A stretch of DNA of 64,000 bases from Heterodera schachtii (GCA_023374025.1 SIJG01000062.1:125254-189253); one strand, 5' to 3'. Counted from the stretch's first letter, positions 22,863-34,432 are shown. Made by a program: numbers and translations. Notes: generated by a model from the sequence alone, not told the origin.

Positions 22863-24348
22863 TGCAATACCATCCACAATTTTTTTTTTTAAATTTCAAC
22901 ATAAAATTTGCTCACTAAAAAATGGAATTTCAAAACTTTCTTTTTCTTAATGTTTCTTCCAAAAATAGTAAACCGACGACCTTTTCTGCTGATGGCTTAT
23001 TCTGTTGCTGTTTTCCCATTTTGTCATGTGACTTTTTTTCTTTCCCCCGGTGCAAATGCCAATGCCAATTTCAATTTGTTTATTTTGTTTCCAATACAAA
23101 AATGCCACCACCATCATCTTCATCATCATCAGCTTTATTTTGGCATTTTGCCTAATACTTAGCCTTTTTAAAAGCCACACAAATTCCCTCCCGTTCACAT
23201 TTCCCCTAATTACTTTGAAGTGCACAAGTTTTGTTTTCTCACGGCACCAATTCATTAAAAGCGAAAGTGCCGTTGCGCCGTCTTGGTGGCGTCCATTTGT
23301 GACGAATTTCATGCAATTTTCAAATTCTTTTTTTTCATTTTTTAAATTTTTTTAAAAGTGCATTATATAATTCAATGACGACAACGACGACAGAAATTTA
23401 AATTATGATGGACCTCTCAAAGATTACAATTTCAATACTTCCGTTTTCAAAATGTCTATTAGAACTGCTGACCAATGGTGTTTATCCAAATTTTCATTGC
23501 ATTAATTAAGGCTAATTATCATCCCTATATCTGATTTCATCCATCCCATTCATTTTCTTTGCCCTTTTAATTCCTTTCATATTTTACGCCATCAAATTAC
23601 CAATTATCGTCATCATCATTATTATGATAATCATTGTGGTGTTCCCTCTATGAAATTAATTATTACCCCTGGGAAAAGTTGATTGAGGAGAGGGGCAGCA
23701 TTTCATCCCCCGGGGGCACGCACACACATTTATTTCCCCCTTAGTCAAACAAACCCTCATTTTTGTCCCCCTTCTCGCCCCTGTGGGGGCGGCGGCGGAT
23801 TTCACACACTTTCACATTTTTAAAAATGTGCCAGCTGCAGCTGTGTTGTTCGTGTCCCCGGCGGGGCAATGGGGCGCATTCATTCCGTGTGCCACCCCGG
23901 CAAAATGCCATTGTGACTGGCGAAAGTGCGTGACAGACCCGGACGGGCAGGGGGGACCAAGGGTTACGGTAGTGCGCTCCCGTGGCCTTTTTTGGTACCA
24001 ATTTTTTTTTTCGTTGGCATTGTGACACCTTTAAAATTGTGTGCTTAATGAGTGGTGTATGTGTGGGAATTGGTGCGTGGGTGTGCAAATTAAACAAATG
24101 ATATTTTTGTCGGTGTGTGCGTGTGAAAATGGCATTTTTTGAAGAAAGAAAAAATCATGGCATTCCATTTTGGCATTTTTCAATTTGTGTGCCACAACCA
24201 ACCTATAATTTTCTGTACTAAAAGTCACACACCCACAAAAAATTCTTTTAGCCCTCCTTATTCCATATTTTTGCTGTCTTCTGACGTCCCTTTGTGAACG
24301 CGACGCCAACCGCTTTATTCATTTTGTGTCAGACTGAACTGGGCACAC

Positions 24349-24607
24349 ATGGCAATGGCATTGAACAGTGTGGGACAACAGCAGAGAGCCGCCGGCACAA
24401 CAGCGGCGCAACAATCAGCAACCATCGACGGCAACAGGTAATTTTTAGACGAATTCGAAATTCTTGGTGTTACTTGCTAATTCGCTAGTCGAAAAATTCT
24501 CGGGTTTTGGGTTTCGGTTTCGATTCTCTATGGCTCAATTTATCTTTCTCTCTTTCTCTCTCTACCCCTCCCTGCCTTCCTCTTTCTGTCTCTATTTTTT
24601 CTGTCTC

Positions 24608-24638
<31 letters not shown>

Positions 24639-27117
24639 ATTCCTCTCTCTCTCATTTTCTCTCTACCTTTCTCTCTCTCTCTCTTTCTTTCTCTCTCCCT
24701 CTCTCTCCTCTTTTTCGCTCTCACTCCCCTCTTCTCTCAGACTCGGTTCAAGTCATGATCTCGATATTTTGGGCCAATTCTCGCTCTCGACTATCTTTGG
24801 CCAATTCTTGATCCAATACTTTGGAACAATTCTCGGTCTTTATCTCATTTTCAATTCTCGGTCTTGACTCTTGGGTGAAATTGTTAGTCTCGAATCTTGG
24901 GACAATTCTCGGTCTTGACTCTTGGTGAAATCCTTGGGTCTCGAATTTTGGGACAATTCTTTGTCTCAAATCATAACAAGACAAATTCTGATCCGCTTTA
25001 TCTCGGCTTCACAATTCCCGCTCTCAATAAACTCCCATCCTTGCTGGTTCAGCTTCAACAGACGGATTGCTTCACAGTCCGGCAGTCCGCGCTTCCGCTT
25101 TCTCCCCTTTTTGTTCGTCCTTTTGCTGCTCTCTTCCGCCCCCAATGCTTTGGAAGGAGCGGGCGGTTTTCGTCTGTGCGGTTTAAAGCTGACAATGGTC
25201 AGTATTTTGTCGGGTTTTTTTCTTCAAATTTGGCATTAGGATTTTTTTAAAATATTTGGCATTTTGGGAAGAAAAAAAAATTGTCATTTTGTTGTGATGC
25301 CCATAAGGAAGCGGTGTGTGGGATAAAGTGAGATAAAGCATATGGGAGAACCTCTCTAAAAGGGAGCGCCCGTGGCTCAGTGGGTTAGTGAATTGCACGG
25401 AATGGAAAGGTCTTGGGTTCGAATCCCACCGGCGGGCGAGTATATAAACTTTTATGTTCTAGAAGATTGACAAATGCTTCATTTTTTTGTTCACAGATGT
25501 TGAACGCCATTTGCAAGCAGCAATTGTGCGGTGGATTTGTGTTGACGAAGAAAGTGAGTGGAAATGCTTCGAGAATATGGAAACGGTGTGATCAAGAAAT
25601 GTTTGAAAATTTCGCCCGAGGCTTAAAAAAGCCTCAGTTTAGGCACTGAGAAATCGTATATGCACCTTATTGGGCTAAAATACACACATTTCCTTGCAAC
25701 AAACAACCGGATCAGCACCGGATCCTGTCAGCATTTGTCATGATGGGATCCGTTGCTAATCCAGATACGGGCAATCTTTGAAAATGCACCCGGATCAGCT
25801 CCCGAAGGATTGTATATTTAACCATAAAATCCGGCCCCGATATCCAGATTCGGCTAATTTTTGAAAATGTGATCATTTTTAATCAAAAAATGTTACATGA
25901 CATATTTAGAAAGTATGTAAGTCAGATCAGGCAACAACCTCCGAAATAAAGTCAACCGATCTCATTCTCGTGTATAATGAGATGAGGCCAAAGATGTCGG
26001 CCTGACCAAAATTAGTACTCTGATCAAAATTTTTTAAAAATTTGATTACTGATTTGGGACTCAAACGGGTAGCTCCTTCCGCCTCCCCCCCTCCCCCCCG
26101 CCTTTGTACAAAAATACTATATATAAATTAATTAATTGGTCCCCCAAAGGGTCGACCTCGTCCTCCTCACTGCCTGTGGACTTTGCCCAAATTTTGATGG
26201 CCCCCAATGGGCGAAATGACGAGAAATTTGTGGGACGACAATCGGAAGCAATGCTAAGGCATCATTTGGTGGTGCCATCGGCGCCGACTGATTGGGCACA
26301 TGACGGAGAAGAAGAAGCAGAAGCGGAAGAGCATTTGAACTCCTCGCCGGCAGGTCAAGAGGGACTGAGATGGGCAAAGCGTGGCAGTTACCCCTACAAA
26401 AGTAAGGGTTTGGCTATCGTACTTTTCAGTACCTATTTGGTCACGAATACTGTAGTGGTACTGAGCTGGCAAGTATATATGCCTAGGCATTAACATTTCT
26501 GGCATTTATATGCCTTGGCACTAATGTTTCTGGCATTTGTGGCATTTATATTTGCCTTGGCATTGAAATCTCAGGCGCTTATCAGGCCATTAAACTTTAT
26601 TTGGTGCTGCATTTATTAGTATAATTTGTGGTTAATTTTTTGAAAATTTTACATATTTTTTCAGTTTTTGGCACCACCAAAAGAGTGGAATTGCAACGGA
26701 ATGCTGCTCGAAAAGGTGACACAAATTTAAAAAGATAATTTATTTATATGTATGATTTTATTCGCTTTATTCACAAATTTTTTTAATTACAAATTTCAAT
26801 TGTTTTGAATTTAATAAAAATATTTTAAATCAAAAGATAAAATAATTATTATTTTTATTTTAAAATAAAAATTAATAATTAATTTTTTCAGGTGCACATT
26901 AAGCTACATGAAAACGTATTGCTGTGCAACACCATTGGCACGGATGAGAAGCGGAAACAACAACAACAACAACCAAAACATCGATGAGCAGGAAGAGGAG
27001 GGGGAGGAGGAAGAGAGAAATGAACATGGACTTGGATTTGGACATGAACTTGGAGATGGACTTGGACTTGGACACGGACGGAGGATGGACGACGAAGACA
27101 TGGAGGGGAAAAAATGA
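24349..27117 (+). CDS. Insulin-like peptide precursor (multi-exon)
   Basis: Exons: 24349-24437 (ends AACAG|GTAATT), 25062-25197, 25497-25553, a C-peptide exon ending at 26401, 26665-26715 and 26892-27117. The second exon encodes a hydrophobic signal (FLPFLFVLLLLSSAPNA) and the start of the B chain. The third completes it: LCGLKLTMMLNAIC, with the insulin spacing C-x11-C, plus a third Cys four residues on. The last two exons give the A chain GIATECCSKRC ... TYCC with CC-x3-C-x8-C and an extra final Cys. Additional Cys in both chains suit a fourth disulfide, as in many nematode insulins. The C-peptide exon has a KR cleavage site (WAKR). After the A chain comes an unusual 60-residue tail: Asn run, Glu run, Gly/Leu repeats. 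Known role: secreted ligand of the insulin/DAF-2-type receptor. Odd: the C-peptide exon is out of phase by one base with the A chain, and its 5' border is not resolved. Confidence 0.82.
24536..24745. repeat. (CT)n microsatellite in the first intron of the insulin-like gene
   Basis: About 200 bases of CT-rich simple sequence are followed by TCTCGGTCTTGACTC words related to the repeats at 13883 and 17263. Confidence 0.9.
25367..25438 (+). tRNA. tRNA-like sequence inside the second intron of the insulin-like gene
   Basis: It has an A-box-like GTGGCTCAGTGGGTTAG, a perfect B box in GGGTTCGAATCCCAC and possible acceptor strands CGCCCGT/GCGGGCG. The anticodon arm does not form properly and two bases separate T arm and acceptor, so a decayed tRNA or tRNA-derived SINE is more likely than a working tRNA. 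Confidence 0.4.
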
Positions 27118-27901
27118 ACAAAAAAATAACGGACACAAATGAAATGAAAATGTTTTTTTTAAACATAAGTTTTTACCAAGGTGGCATAAAAATCACATTT
27201 TGAGAATCAAAAAAAAATGCGCATTTGTAAACGGCACCCCTAAGAATTGTAAAAAGCCATGAGGAATCGATTGATACCAATTTTTATCGCAATTTCTTGC
27301 ATTTTAAGTTTGTGGACGGTTCAGTCCCAAAGGCATTTGACCATTTCAGTGCCGGGTCTTTAACTCTTTAGGGATTGGTTGCCTAATATTTTTTTTTCGG
27401 ATTTTTTCAATTACAGACCGATAGACGTCGATTGATATATATTTCGTCCAGTTTTGGCTCTGGACTATATGAAATTATTCCGAAACCTTCGGACTGCTCT
27501 ATATTTTACTTTAAAATTCATTGAAAAAAAAAAATTATTTTTTAAATTTATCCATAAAAATTTAAAAAGTGAAATTTACAAAACGAGACAAATTGAAAAG
27601 TAATTGAAAAAAATTTAAATGAGAAAGAGACAACTAATTCCCAATGGTAAAACAGCAAAGATTATGATTATATCATTATAAGAGAGAGCCAATTATAGAA
27701 TAATTTCATGAAAAACCTGGAAGACGGTTCGAAAGCACCAAATTTTTTGAAAGCTAATGAAATTTTTGTAATTTTACCCAACGAACCGCTTATAATTAGC
27801 AATGGGAAACCAGAGGGGGGTGGCCGGCCGAGAATCAGTCGGTCTCGAGTCTCGACAAATTTTGCACTTATTTCTCGTCCATCATCTTCTCCATGGTGTT
27901 G
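27118..27901. other. Spacer between insulin-like and UBL genes
   Basis: No gene seen. AT-rich, with one ACCCCTAAGAATT piece of the module shared by several MITEs (about 27230). Confidence 0.6.
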
Positions 27902-29064
27902 TTATATATAATACACAAGTTCGAACTGGCTTTTTTCTCTGGTGTTGTCCCCTTCCGGTCTTTGTACAAAAGCATGCAAAATGTAAATGCATTTTCCTTC
28001 TTTAATGCCATATTCTTCCATTGTTTTCGAGTCGTTGTTAAGCCTGTCCTTAGCTTTGACAGTTGCTTCAACAGTTGGACTGCAGCTTAGCCCTATGTCT
28101 TCGATCAAAGTATTAAACTCATTTTGCATCATCGCAATGATCTTTTGCTTCAATGTTGCCACAGTGTCCATGTCCTTCACCCAAACGGTGTACTGTTTCT
28201 CTTCTTCATACCCCTTTTTATATTTCACCAAAATTTTAAAGCTCTCAGTGGATAAGCGAATGGTTGAATTTGGCACAATGCCATAAAAGATCAATTTCTT
28301 AACATCCTCAAGCTCAGTCACACTCCCATCTGACTTTTGGAATTTCAATGTTTGTTGTCCGGTCTCAATCCCGGTCTTCTCCATGATCTTTTGCTTCAAT
28401 GTTGCCACAGTATCCATGTCCTTCACCCAAACGGTGTACTCTTTCTCATCATCCCCATTTTTTTTATATTTGACAAAAATTTGAATTTTTTCAATGGATA
28501 AATGAATTGCTAATTTAGGCACAAAGCCATAAAAGTCCAATTTTTTATCGTCCTCAAGCTCCACACTGCCACCTGACTTTTTGAGTTTGAGTGTTTGTCC
28601 TTCTACTTCAATTCCACTACAATTGTTCATCTTTTGCTTCAATATTTTCACTGTGTCCGTGCCGTTCATCCAAACGGTGTACTCTTCCGCTTCATCTCCA
28701 TTTTTATATTTCACAAAAATTTGCAATTTCTCAAAGGATAAATGAATGGTTGTGCCATTTCCAATGCCATAATCTGTCAATCTTTTTTCGTCTTCCATTT
28801 CTGGACCGTTTGTTTGAGTTTCAGTGTTTGTTTTTCAGGCTCAATTCCAATCTTTTCATTGATTTGCTCCTTCAACTCTTTCACAGTGCTTAAGCCATTT
28901 ACCACAACATTGATCAGATTGCTTTCTTTGGTGATCTTTTGTTCAGCCATCACTGTAATTTCAATGCCATTAGTGGATGATGGCATTATAATCAGCAGCA
29001 GAAGCATTGTCATTAGCCCAGCTGAAATGGCAACAGGGAACAGTGAAAGGCCAAATTGCTTCAT
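27902..29064 (-). CDS. Secreted protein with four ubiquitin-like modules (one frameshift)
   Basis: Start ATG is at 29064, chosen because MKQFGLSLFPVAIS matches the intact paralogue's MKNHFGFSLFSVGIS. A hydrophobic signal runs to about residue 33 (cut near STNG). Four modules of about 78 residues follow, near residues 34-113, 114-190, 191-270 and 271-365. Each has the beta-grasp pattern of ubiquitin: (I/F)xI-V-KYK, a TDTV-LK-K helix start, QTLK, and a (K/E)-L-YGI-P turn before IHLS. No module ends in Gly-Gly, so release or conjugation like ubiquitin is not expected. A 22-residue tail ends FELVYYI. A single missing base near 28810 shifts the frame between modules 1 and 2; the rest is open, so a sequence error or a recent mutation are both possible. 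The export signal suggests an extracellular or host-facing role; function unknown. Confidence 0.75.
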
Positions 29065-29165
29065 TTTGGAGAATTTGGTGGCAATTTCAAAGAATGAGGC
29101 TAGGTAATTAATCTGAGTGAATGAATTAGTGTGAAGGATGTAGGTAGGACTGTTAAGATTCGCTC

Positions 29166-29187
29166 TTGTCAAGGGATCCCCCTTTAT
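29166..29187 (-). promoter_or_regulatory. Shared core-promoter signature of UBL genes
   Basis: On the minus strand CATAAAGG is followed by CCCTTGACA, 123 bases before the ATG. The intact UBL gene has CATAAAAGG and CTCTTGACA at a similar place (39873-39892). Probably a TATA-like element plus start region. Confidence 0.45.
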
Positions 29188-30024
29188 GCGATGAATTCTA
29201 CTCAAATATTCAATTAAAGATTAAATAATCACGTACGTTTGGCAAATTAAGCGAATTATTGAATTATTAATTAGGTGAATTACTTCAACTTGGCAAATAT
29301 CGTGAATTATTGAGTTGGCAATAATTGAGTGATCACCTTAATTTGGCATAACAAGCTTTACTTTAATTTGCAAAATTTTTTAGACAATTATTTATATACA
29401 AATTCTTAGGATTTTAGCAACGATTAAAACAATTAGGTATGGCTTTTTAAACTTGGCTGATTGTGAGACGGAGTTGACTCTTTTAACCTATAGGGGAGAT
29501 GGGATGTTACAACACATTGACACATTGGCTGTGCAACCCTTAATTGCCTCATTAATTAAGGTAATTTGGCAACTAGTTAATTACCTTCAAGCTTCTCAAT
29601 GCAATAAAATCTAAAAATATATAAATGAAAAATTCTTAGAAAGCAATTTAAAATTCAAAATTAAAAACAGAAATTTATGTAGTTAAATGGAAATGGTAGG
29701 TAATTCAAATGAAAAAAAAAGGTTTACATTGTTTTATAGTGCTTTAAAATGTTCACCAACGCATTTATCACTGACGCATTTTTCGCAAGTTTTTTTTTAC
29801 AAAAAAAGGACAAACGAGGCTAAAACTAAAATTTTGACCCCAAAATAAAGATTTTTTCTACAATTAATAGTAGCGCGAAGGAAACGTAATTTTTCGTAAA
29901 AATTGAATATTTTATTTTTATTTTCGCTGGTCATTTTTCTCATTTCATCGCATATGAACTTTTTTGCGGCGCTTTTTTCTCAAAAAATTTGAAAAAGTGG
30001 GGGGGGGGGGCGGTCCGGTGGTGC
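29188..30024. other. Upstream region of the UBL gene and AT-rich spacer
   Basis: 29240-29350 contains diverged copies of the ~50-bp unit (AATAATTCAC, TTTGCCAAATTAA, GTGATCAC) also found before 39975 and inside the MITE at 32021-33622. The remainder is AT-rich without a gene. A poly-G run lies at 30000. Confidence 0.5.
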
Positions 30025-30440
30025 GGTGCTATGTCGTTATATAAAAACCATCAAAATGGGCGTTATATAAAAAACCATCAAATGAAAAATGTCAACCTAA
30101 AACTGTCCATAACTTTTGTCAAGGTAAACCAAATTAGACATTCTTGGTATTGTTCGATAGCCTTAACATTTCTCTATTAGCCCATCTAAATTTTAGAAAA
30201 TTTGGCCAAGTTTGAGCAAAGTTATGGCCAAACGTACCCAAGGCACCGGGTTTTCATACTTTTTTGGCCATAACTTTTTTTATACCCAATTAAATTTTTT
30301 GAAATTTTGCAGGCTAAGAGAGGACACTTAGGGCTTTCGAATGATATCAAGCTTTCTTAATTTTATTGTTTGTGAGAAAGTTTTGATCAGAATTTTGGGT
30401 GATCAAAATAATTTTATTTTTAATTAAAAAATTTCTGTTA
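30025..30440. mobile_element. Partial copy of the GGTGCTATGTCG hAT-type MITE
   Basis: It matches the left half of the complete element at 36994-37765, starting GGTGCTATGTCGTTATATAA. The right half is missing. A GC-rich palindrome lies nearby at 30563-30588. Confidence 0.75.
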
Positions 30441-30783
30441 GAAATTCTGTTCTTTAAGGCATTTTGGGCAATTTACACTATTTGTTAACAGAATTTCACC
30501 AAAAATTACAAATTTTTACGATTTTGTGCCAATTTTTTAAGAAAAAGACAAGTTTTTGGTTGCCGGCGGTGCCGATAGGCGCCGCCGGAAAAATTTTTTT
30601 GAAAATTGGGAGTTTTGGTAGCAATTAAATCAGCTAAATAAATCATTAAGCACAAAAATTTTTTAAAAGTTTGTGGAAGCCTAAAATAAAGGACAATCTT
30701 TAAAAAAAGGACATTTTAAATTTTAAAGATCCGGACCCTCCAAAAAGTACAAATCTTTAAAAAAAGGACACTTGCGAGCCCTG

Positions 30784-31466
30784 CTAATGGCATATGAATT
30801 GTTATCTTTCAGTGTTTGTCTTTGGGACACCCTCGTTTGGGCGCCGCTCGTTTGGGCGCCAGCCCAGTTTTTGGACTATAACTTTTTTTTTGTCAACCAA
30901 ATCTAACATTGTTCGTATCATTCGAAAGCCCTAAGTGTTCTCTATTTTCATTCAAAATTTCGAAAAATCTCGTTAACTTTCAAAAAAGTTATGGCTAGAA
31001 GAATTCATACAACCCGATTTGCCAACTTTTTTGGCTCGAACTTTTTTTTAAATATAATGAAATTTTTTGAAATTTTGCAGGCTAATAGAGAGAATCTGAA
31101 GGGCTATCGAATGATACCTACAATGTTAGATTTGGTTGACAAAGAAAAAAGTTATAGTCCAAAAACTGGGCTGGCGCCCAAACGAGCGGCGCCCAAACGA
31201 GGGTGAACCCTTGTCTTTCATGCGGAATGCCAATCTTTTGTTGGATTTTCCTCTTCAAATCTGCCACCATTGATCTTGCTATTCTCCACTTCAATGGTGA
31301 TAAAATCGCAATAATGCTCGGTGAACAATGAATGGTTCATCTACTGTCATCACGAACATTTCATTGCCGTCAGCAGATGATAGCATCGAAAAACAGGCGC
31401 GTTGCCATTAGTCCTGCAGCAATGCCAACGGAGGGAGAACAGTGAAAAGCCAAAATGCTTCTCCAT
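30784..31466 (-). pseudogene. UBL gene, broken by a 4-base insertion and a MITE
   Basis: From ATG at 31466 the start MEKHFGFSLFS matches the intact gene. An extra four bases (CTCC) near 31433 then shift the frame in the signal peptide. Further on, codons for a UBL module continue to 31211, where a 387-bp MITE interrupts; they resume at 30823 with RQTLKDNNSYAI (compare LQTLRQNNAFAY). They stop at 30784 against the end of another repeat (GAGCCCTG). Clearly dead. Confidence 0.8.
30824..31210. mobile_element. hAT-like MITE inserted in the UBL pseudogene, 387 bp
   Basis: The ends GGGACACCCTCGTTTGGG and its near inverse (CCCAAACGAGGGTGAACCC) are flanked by an exact TTGTCTTT duplication at 30816-30823 and 31211-31218. 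Each end holds tandem CGTTTGGGCGCC words. Confidence 0.9.
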
Positions 31467-31602
31467 TTGGAAATTCGGTAGAAATTTAAAGAAAATTGAG
31501 GGGATAATTTTGAATGAAAAATGCGGGAGGGGTAAAATTGGTGGCTTCTACTCAATTAGTGAATTGACAATTGTGTGATCAGTTTATTTGATAATATAAA
31601 TC

Positions 31603-31690
31603 ACCGGTCATTAGCCTTGATAGATGCTTCAACAGTTAGGCTGCAGCTGAGCCCAATGCTTTGGAATTGGATTTTAAAATTCGGATAAAA
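31603..31690 (-). pseudogene. Fragment of a UBL gene
   Basis: About 85 bases match the last-module region of the UBL genes at 28040-28110 and 33900-33970 (shared GCTTCAACAGTT and GCTGCAGCT). Nothing else of that copy is seen nearby. Confidence 0.65.
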
Positions 31691-32305
31691 TTTAAAAATA
31701 ATTTAAATTTTATATATTTGTTTAATTTTATTTTTCTTAATTATTTACTTTTGGAATTTTTGTGCATAAAGACACTGGATTTTTCCATTGTTTAACACCT
31801 ATTTTAGCATCTATTTTGCATTTTTTTGCCAAATCTATTTTTGTACATATTTCAGGATTTTAGCACCTAACAATCCGTTCCCTAATAATGATAGTTTCTG
31901 TGTAATTATTTAGCATAACATAGTTTTTAAAACAATGAATTTTTGAAATTTGACAACCAACAATTTACAATGGGAAATCTGGGTGGCGTGGGGGTGATCA
32001 GTCGGATTAGGGGTGGAGGCCAGGCCCGTATCCAGAAAAAAAAATTTCGGGGAGGGCACCCGAATTTTTTTTTTTTTTTGCTTCGGGCCAAAAATTTTTT
32101 TTTTTTTTGTACTAGTGTTATTTTCAAAATCTTCAGCGCGGAGCAAAAAAAAAAACAAAAATACTAGCGGTTTTGCGCCGAAAAAGCACTCTATTTTTCC
32201 ATTTTGGGCTCAAATTTTCAAAAAATAATGGTCTAATTGGGGCCCGGCGGTGCCGATAGGCGCCGCCGGGAAAAATTTTTGCAAAATTAAATGCAATATG
32301 ATAAG

Positions 32306-33490
32306 TAGGGTTATAAATTATATGGACTAAAAAACGCCAAATATGGACATAAAATTTGGACTAAAAAAGCCCGAAATATGGACTAAAAACCTCAAAAATG
32401 GCCAAATATGGACCAAAATATGGACTAAAAACTGCCAAAATATATCTTTTAAACCATAAAAAATTCCGAAAATGTATTTATATTCAATATTTGTTAAAAC
32501 AGACTTAAAAATACACTAAAAACAGCCAAAAAATGGGTTTAACATTTAAAAAATGCCGATTTTTATTAAATTCTAGCTTCACAATTGCGAATCAAATACA
32601 ACCCAAAATTTTTGTAATAACCTCATTCTGTTTTCAGCGAAAATTTTCGGAAGTGGACAAAATAACTAAAAAAATTTCCGAAATTTCGAAAAAATTCTTT
32701 TTTTTAGGGGGTGTATTTTAAAAACTTCCAAAAAAGTCGATCTTTAGGGGTGTATTTTTCGCTTTTTTGCATTTTTCTTATGAAAATTTGCCAAAAATGG
32801 CCAAAATATGGACTAAAAACGCAAAAATGGCGAAATATGGATTTATTCCCCAAAACCCCCAAAATATGGATTTATATGGACTAAAAACCTTCACCAAATC
32901 AAAAAATTTTAACGCAGAAATGCTATTTTTGAGCCCTTTTCTTCATAGCATATGCGCAGAAAAAATATGTTAATCCATATAATTTACAACTCTAATGATC
33001 ACTCATAATTTGGCAAAATTATAGTCATTATTTAATTGGCAATTGAATGATCACTTAATTTGGCAAAATTATAGTCATTATTTAATTGGCAATTGAATGA
33101 TCACTTAATTTGGCAAAATTATTGTCACTTATTGAATTGGCAATTGAATGATCAGTTTAATTTGACAAAATTATGGTCAATTATTGAATTTCGATTTTTA
33201 AGGGTGTATTTTTTAAAAACTTCCAAAAAAGTCGATCTTTAGGGGTGTATTTTTCGCTTTTTTTGCATTTTTCTTATGAAAATTTGCCAAAAATGGCCAA
33301 AATATGGACTAAAAACGCAAAAATGGCGAAATATGGATTTATTCCCCAAAACCCCAAAAATATGGATTTATATGGACTAAAAACCTTCACCAAATCAAAA
33401 AATTTTAACGCAGAAATGCTATTTTTGAGCCCCTTTCTTTATAGCATATGCGCAGAAAAAATATGTTAATCCATATAATTTATAACCCTA
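32306..33490. mobile_element. Nested MITE, AAATATGGAC family, with an internal duplication
   Basis: The ends are a perfect 21-bp inverted repeat starting TAGGGTTATAAATTATATG. ATGATAAG is duplicated exactly at 32298-32305 and 33491-33498. The right third (about 32690-32994) occurs again at 33197-33490, with the tandem repeat 32995-33190 between the copies. Confidence 0.85.
32995..33190. repeat. ~50-bp tandem repeat, four copies, like UBL upstream regions
   Basis: Units start ATGATCACTTAATTTGGC and end TTGGCAATTGA. On the other strand they match the repeated unit before the UBL genes at 39770-39860 and above 29240. Confidence 0.75.
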
Positions 33491-33633
33491 ATGATAAGAA
33501 AATGTGCAAAGTTTTCAGAAAATTTGCCAAATTTTGCTTGAAAAATTTTTGATTTTTTATTTCGGGAGGGGCACGTGCCCCCCCCCCCATCCCCCCCCCC
33601 CCCCCCCCTAGATACGGGCCTGGTGGAGGCTGA

Positions 33634-34432
33634 TCAGTCGATCTCGGATTTCGAAAACTGTTTTTTTCTAGCATCATCTTCTCCATGGGATTGCGTATTG
33701 TTAATGTTTGTTGATCTTTGCGCTTGTTGTGTTTCGTTCTCTGCTGCTTTGTTCTCATAATGCACCAATTCGAAGCGGCTTATCCCTTTGGTCTTATCCC
33801 ATCCCGATCTCTCTTGAAAAGCATGCAAAATGTAAATGGCTTTTCCCTCATTGATGCCATATTGTTTCATTGTTTTAGAGTCGTCATTAAGCCCGTCCTT
33901 AGCTTTGACAGTTGCTTCAACAGTTGGGCTGCAGCTGAGCCCAAGATTTTGGAACTGAATTTTAAACTCATTTTGCATCCTCGCCATGATTTTTAGCTTA
34001 AATGTTGCCACAGTTTCCTCACTCTTCACCCAAACGGTGTACTGTTTCGCTTCATCCCCTCTTTTGTAGTTCACCAAAATTTTAAATTTCTCAGTGTATA
34101 AGTGAATGGTCAATTTTGGCACAGTGCCACAAATGAAGTGAATGGTTGATTTTGGCACAATGCCATAAAAGACCAAATTTTCATTGTCCTCAAGCTCAGT
34201 CACACTCACGTCTGACTTTTGGAATTTCAATGTTTGTCTTTCGACCTCAATTCCGGTCTCATTTTGGATATTTTGCTTCAATGTTGCCACAGTGTCCGTG
34301 TCCTTCACACAAACGGTGTACTGTATCTCTTTCATCCCCTCTTTTGTAGTTGATCAAAATTTTAAAATTTTTAATTGGAAATACAGCAGAAATGCAAAAA
34401 GCGGCGAACAGTGAAAAGCCCAAATAATTCAT
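33634..34432 (-). CDS. Secreted protein with two ubiquitin-like modules (one frameshift)
   Basis: Start ATG at 34432 gives MNYLGFSLFAAFCISAVF, a signal peptide, followed at once by a UBL module (FKILINYKRGDE). One extra base near 34328 shifts the frame; the other frame continues with IQYTVCVKDTDTV. Two modules follow the family pattern (QTLK, FYGIVP, TVWVKSEETV, KTMKQYGINEG). No Gly-Gly is present. The tail is longer than in the 27902 gene: polar, Gln/Asn-rich, about 45 residues past FELVHYE, ending SKSEID. The stop lies a few bases from the 32021-33622 MITE. About 265 residues if the extra base is ignored. The sister gene at 27902 has the same last module, including NDDSKTM-like and IYILHAF stretches. 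Confidence 0.7.

Larger units (their letters stand above)
17606..24348. other. Repeat-rich stretch without a supported gene
   Basis: Apart from the tRNA-like sequence and MITEs listed separately, I find no frame with both length and splice support. 19845-20040 and 35800-35960 are inverted relatives of one repeat. 20100-21640 and 22900-24300 are more complex in sequence than the rest and include a small open frame on the minus strand (21355-21540) that I cannot support as a gene. Confidence 0.5.
32021..33622. mobile_element. hAT-type MITE, CAGGCCCGTATC family, 1602 bp, with nested cargo
   Basis: The ends CAGGCCCGTATC / GATACGGGCCTG are inverted; GTGGAGGC is duplicated exactly at 32013-32020 and 33623-33630. 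It sits a few bases after the stop codon of the UBL gene at 33634. It contains a GC-rich palindrome (32245-32270), a second MITE and a UBL-promoter-like tandem repeat. Confidence 0.92.

Noticed and set aside
23741..24097. Open frames on both strands near 23.8-24.1 kb
   Set aside because: No family likeness; composition follows local GC-rich and GT-rich sequence.
24464..24811. Ser/Leu-rich and Arg/Glu-rich frames
   Set aside because: Translation of a (CT)n microsatellite.
18908..25438. Working tRNA genes at 18908-18979 and 25367-25438
   Set aside because: B boxes are good but the anticodon arms do not fold, so I list them only as tRNA-like.
27902..29064. A normal polyubiquitin gene
   Set aside because: Modules differ strongly from ubiquitin and from each other, lack Gly-Gly and follow a signal peptide.
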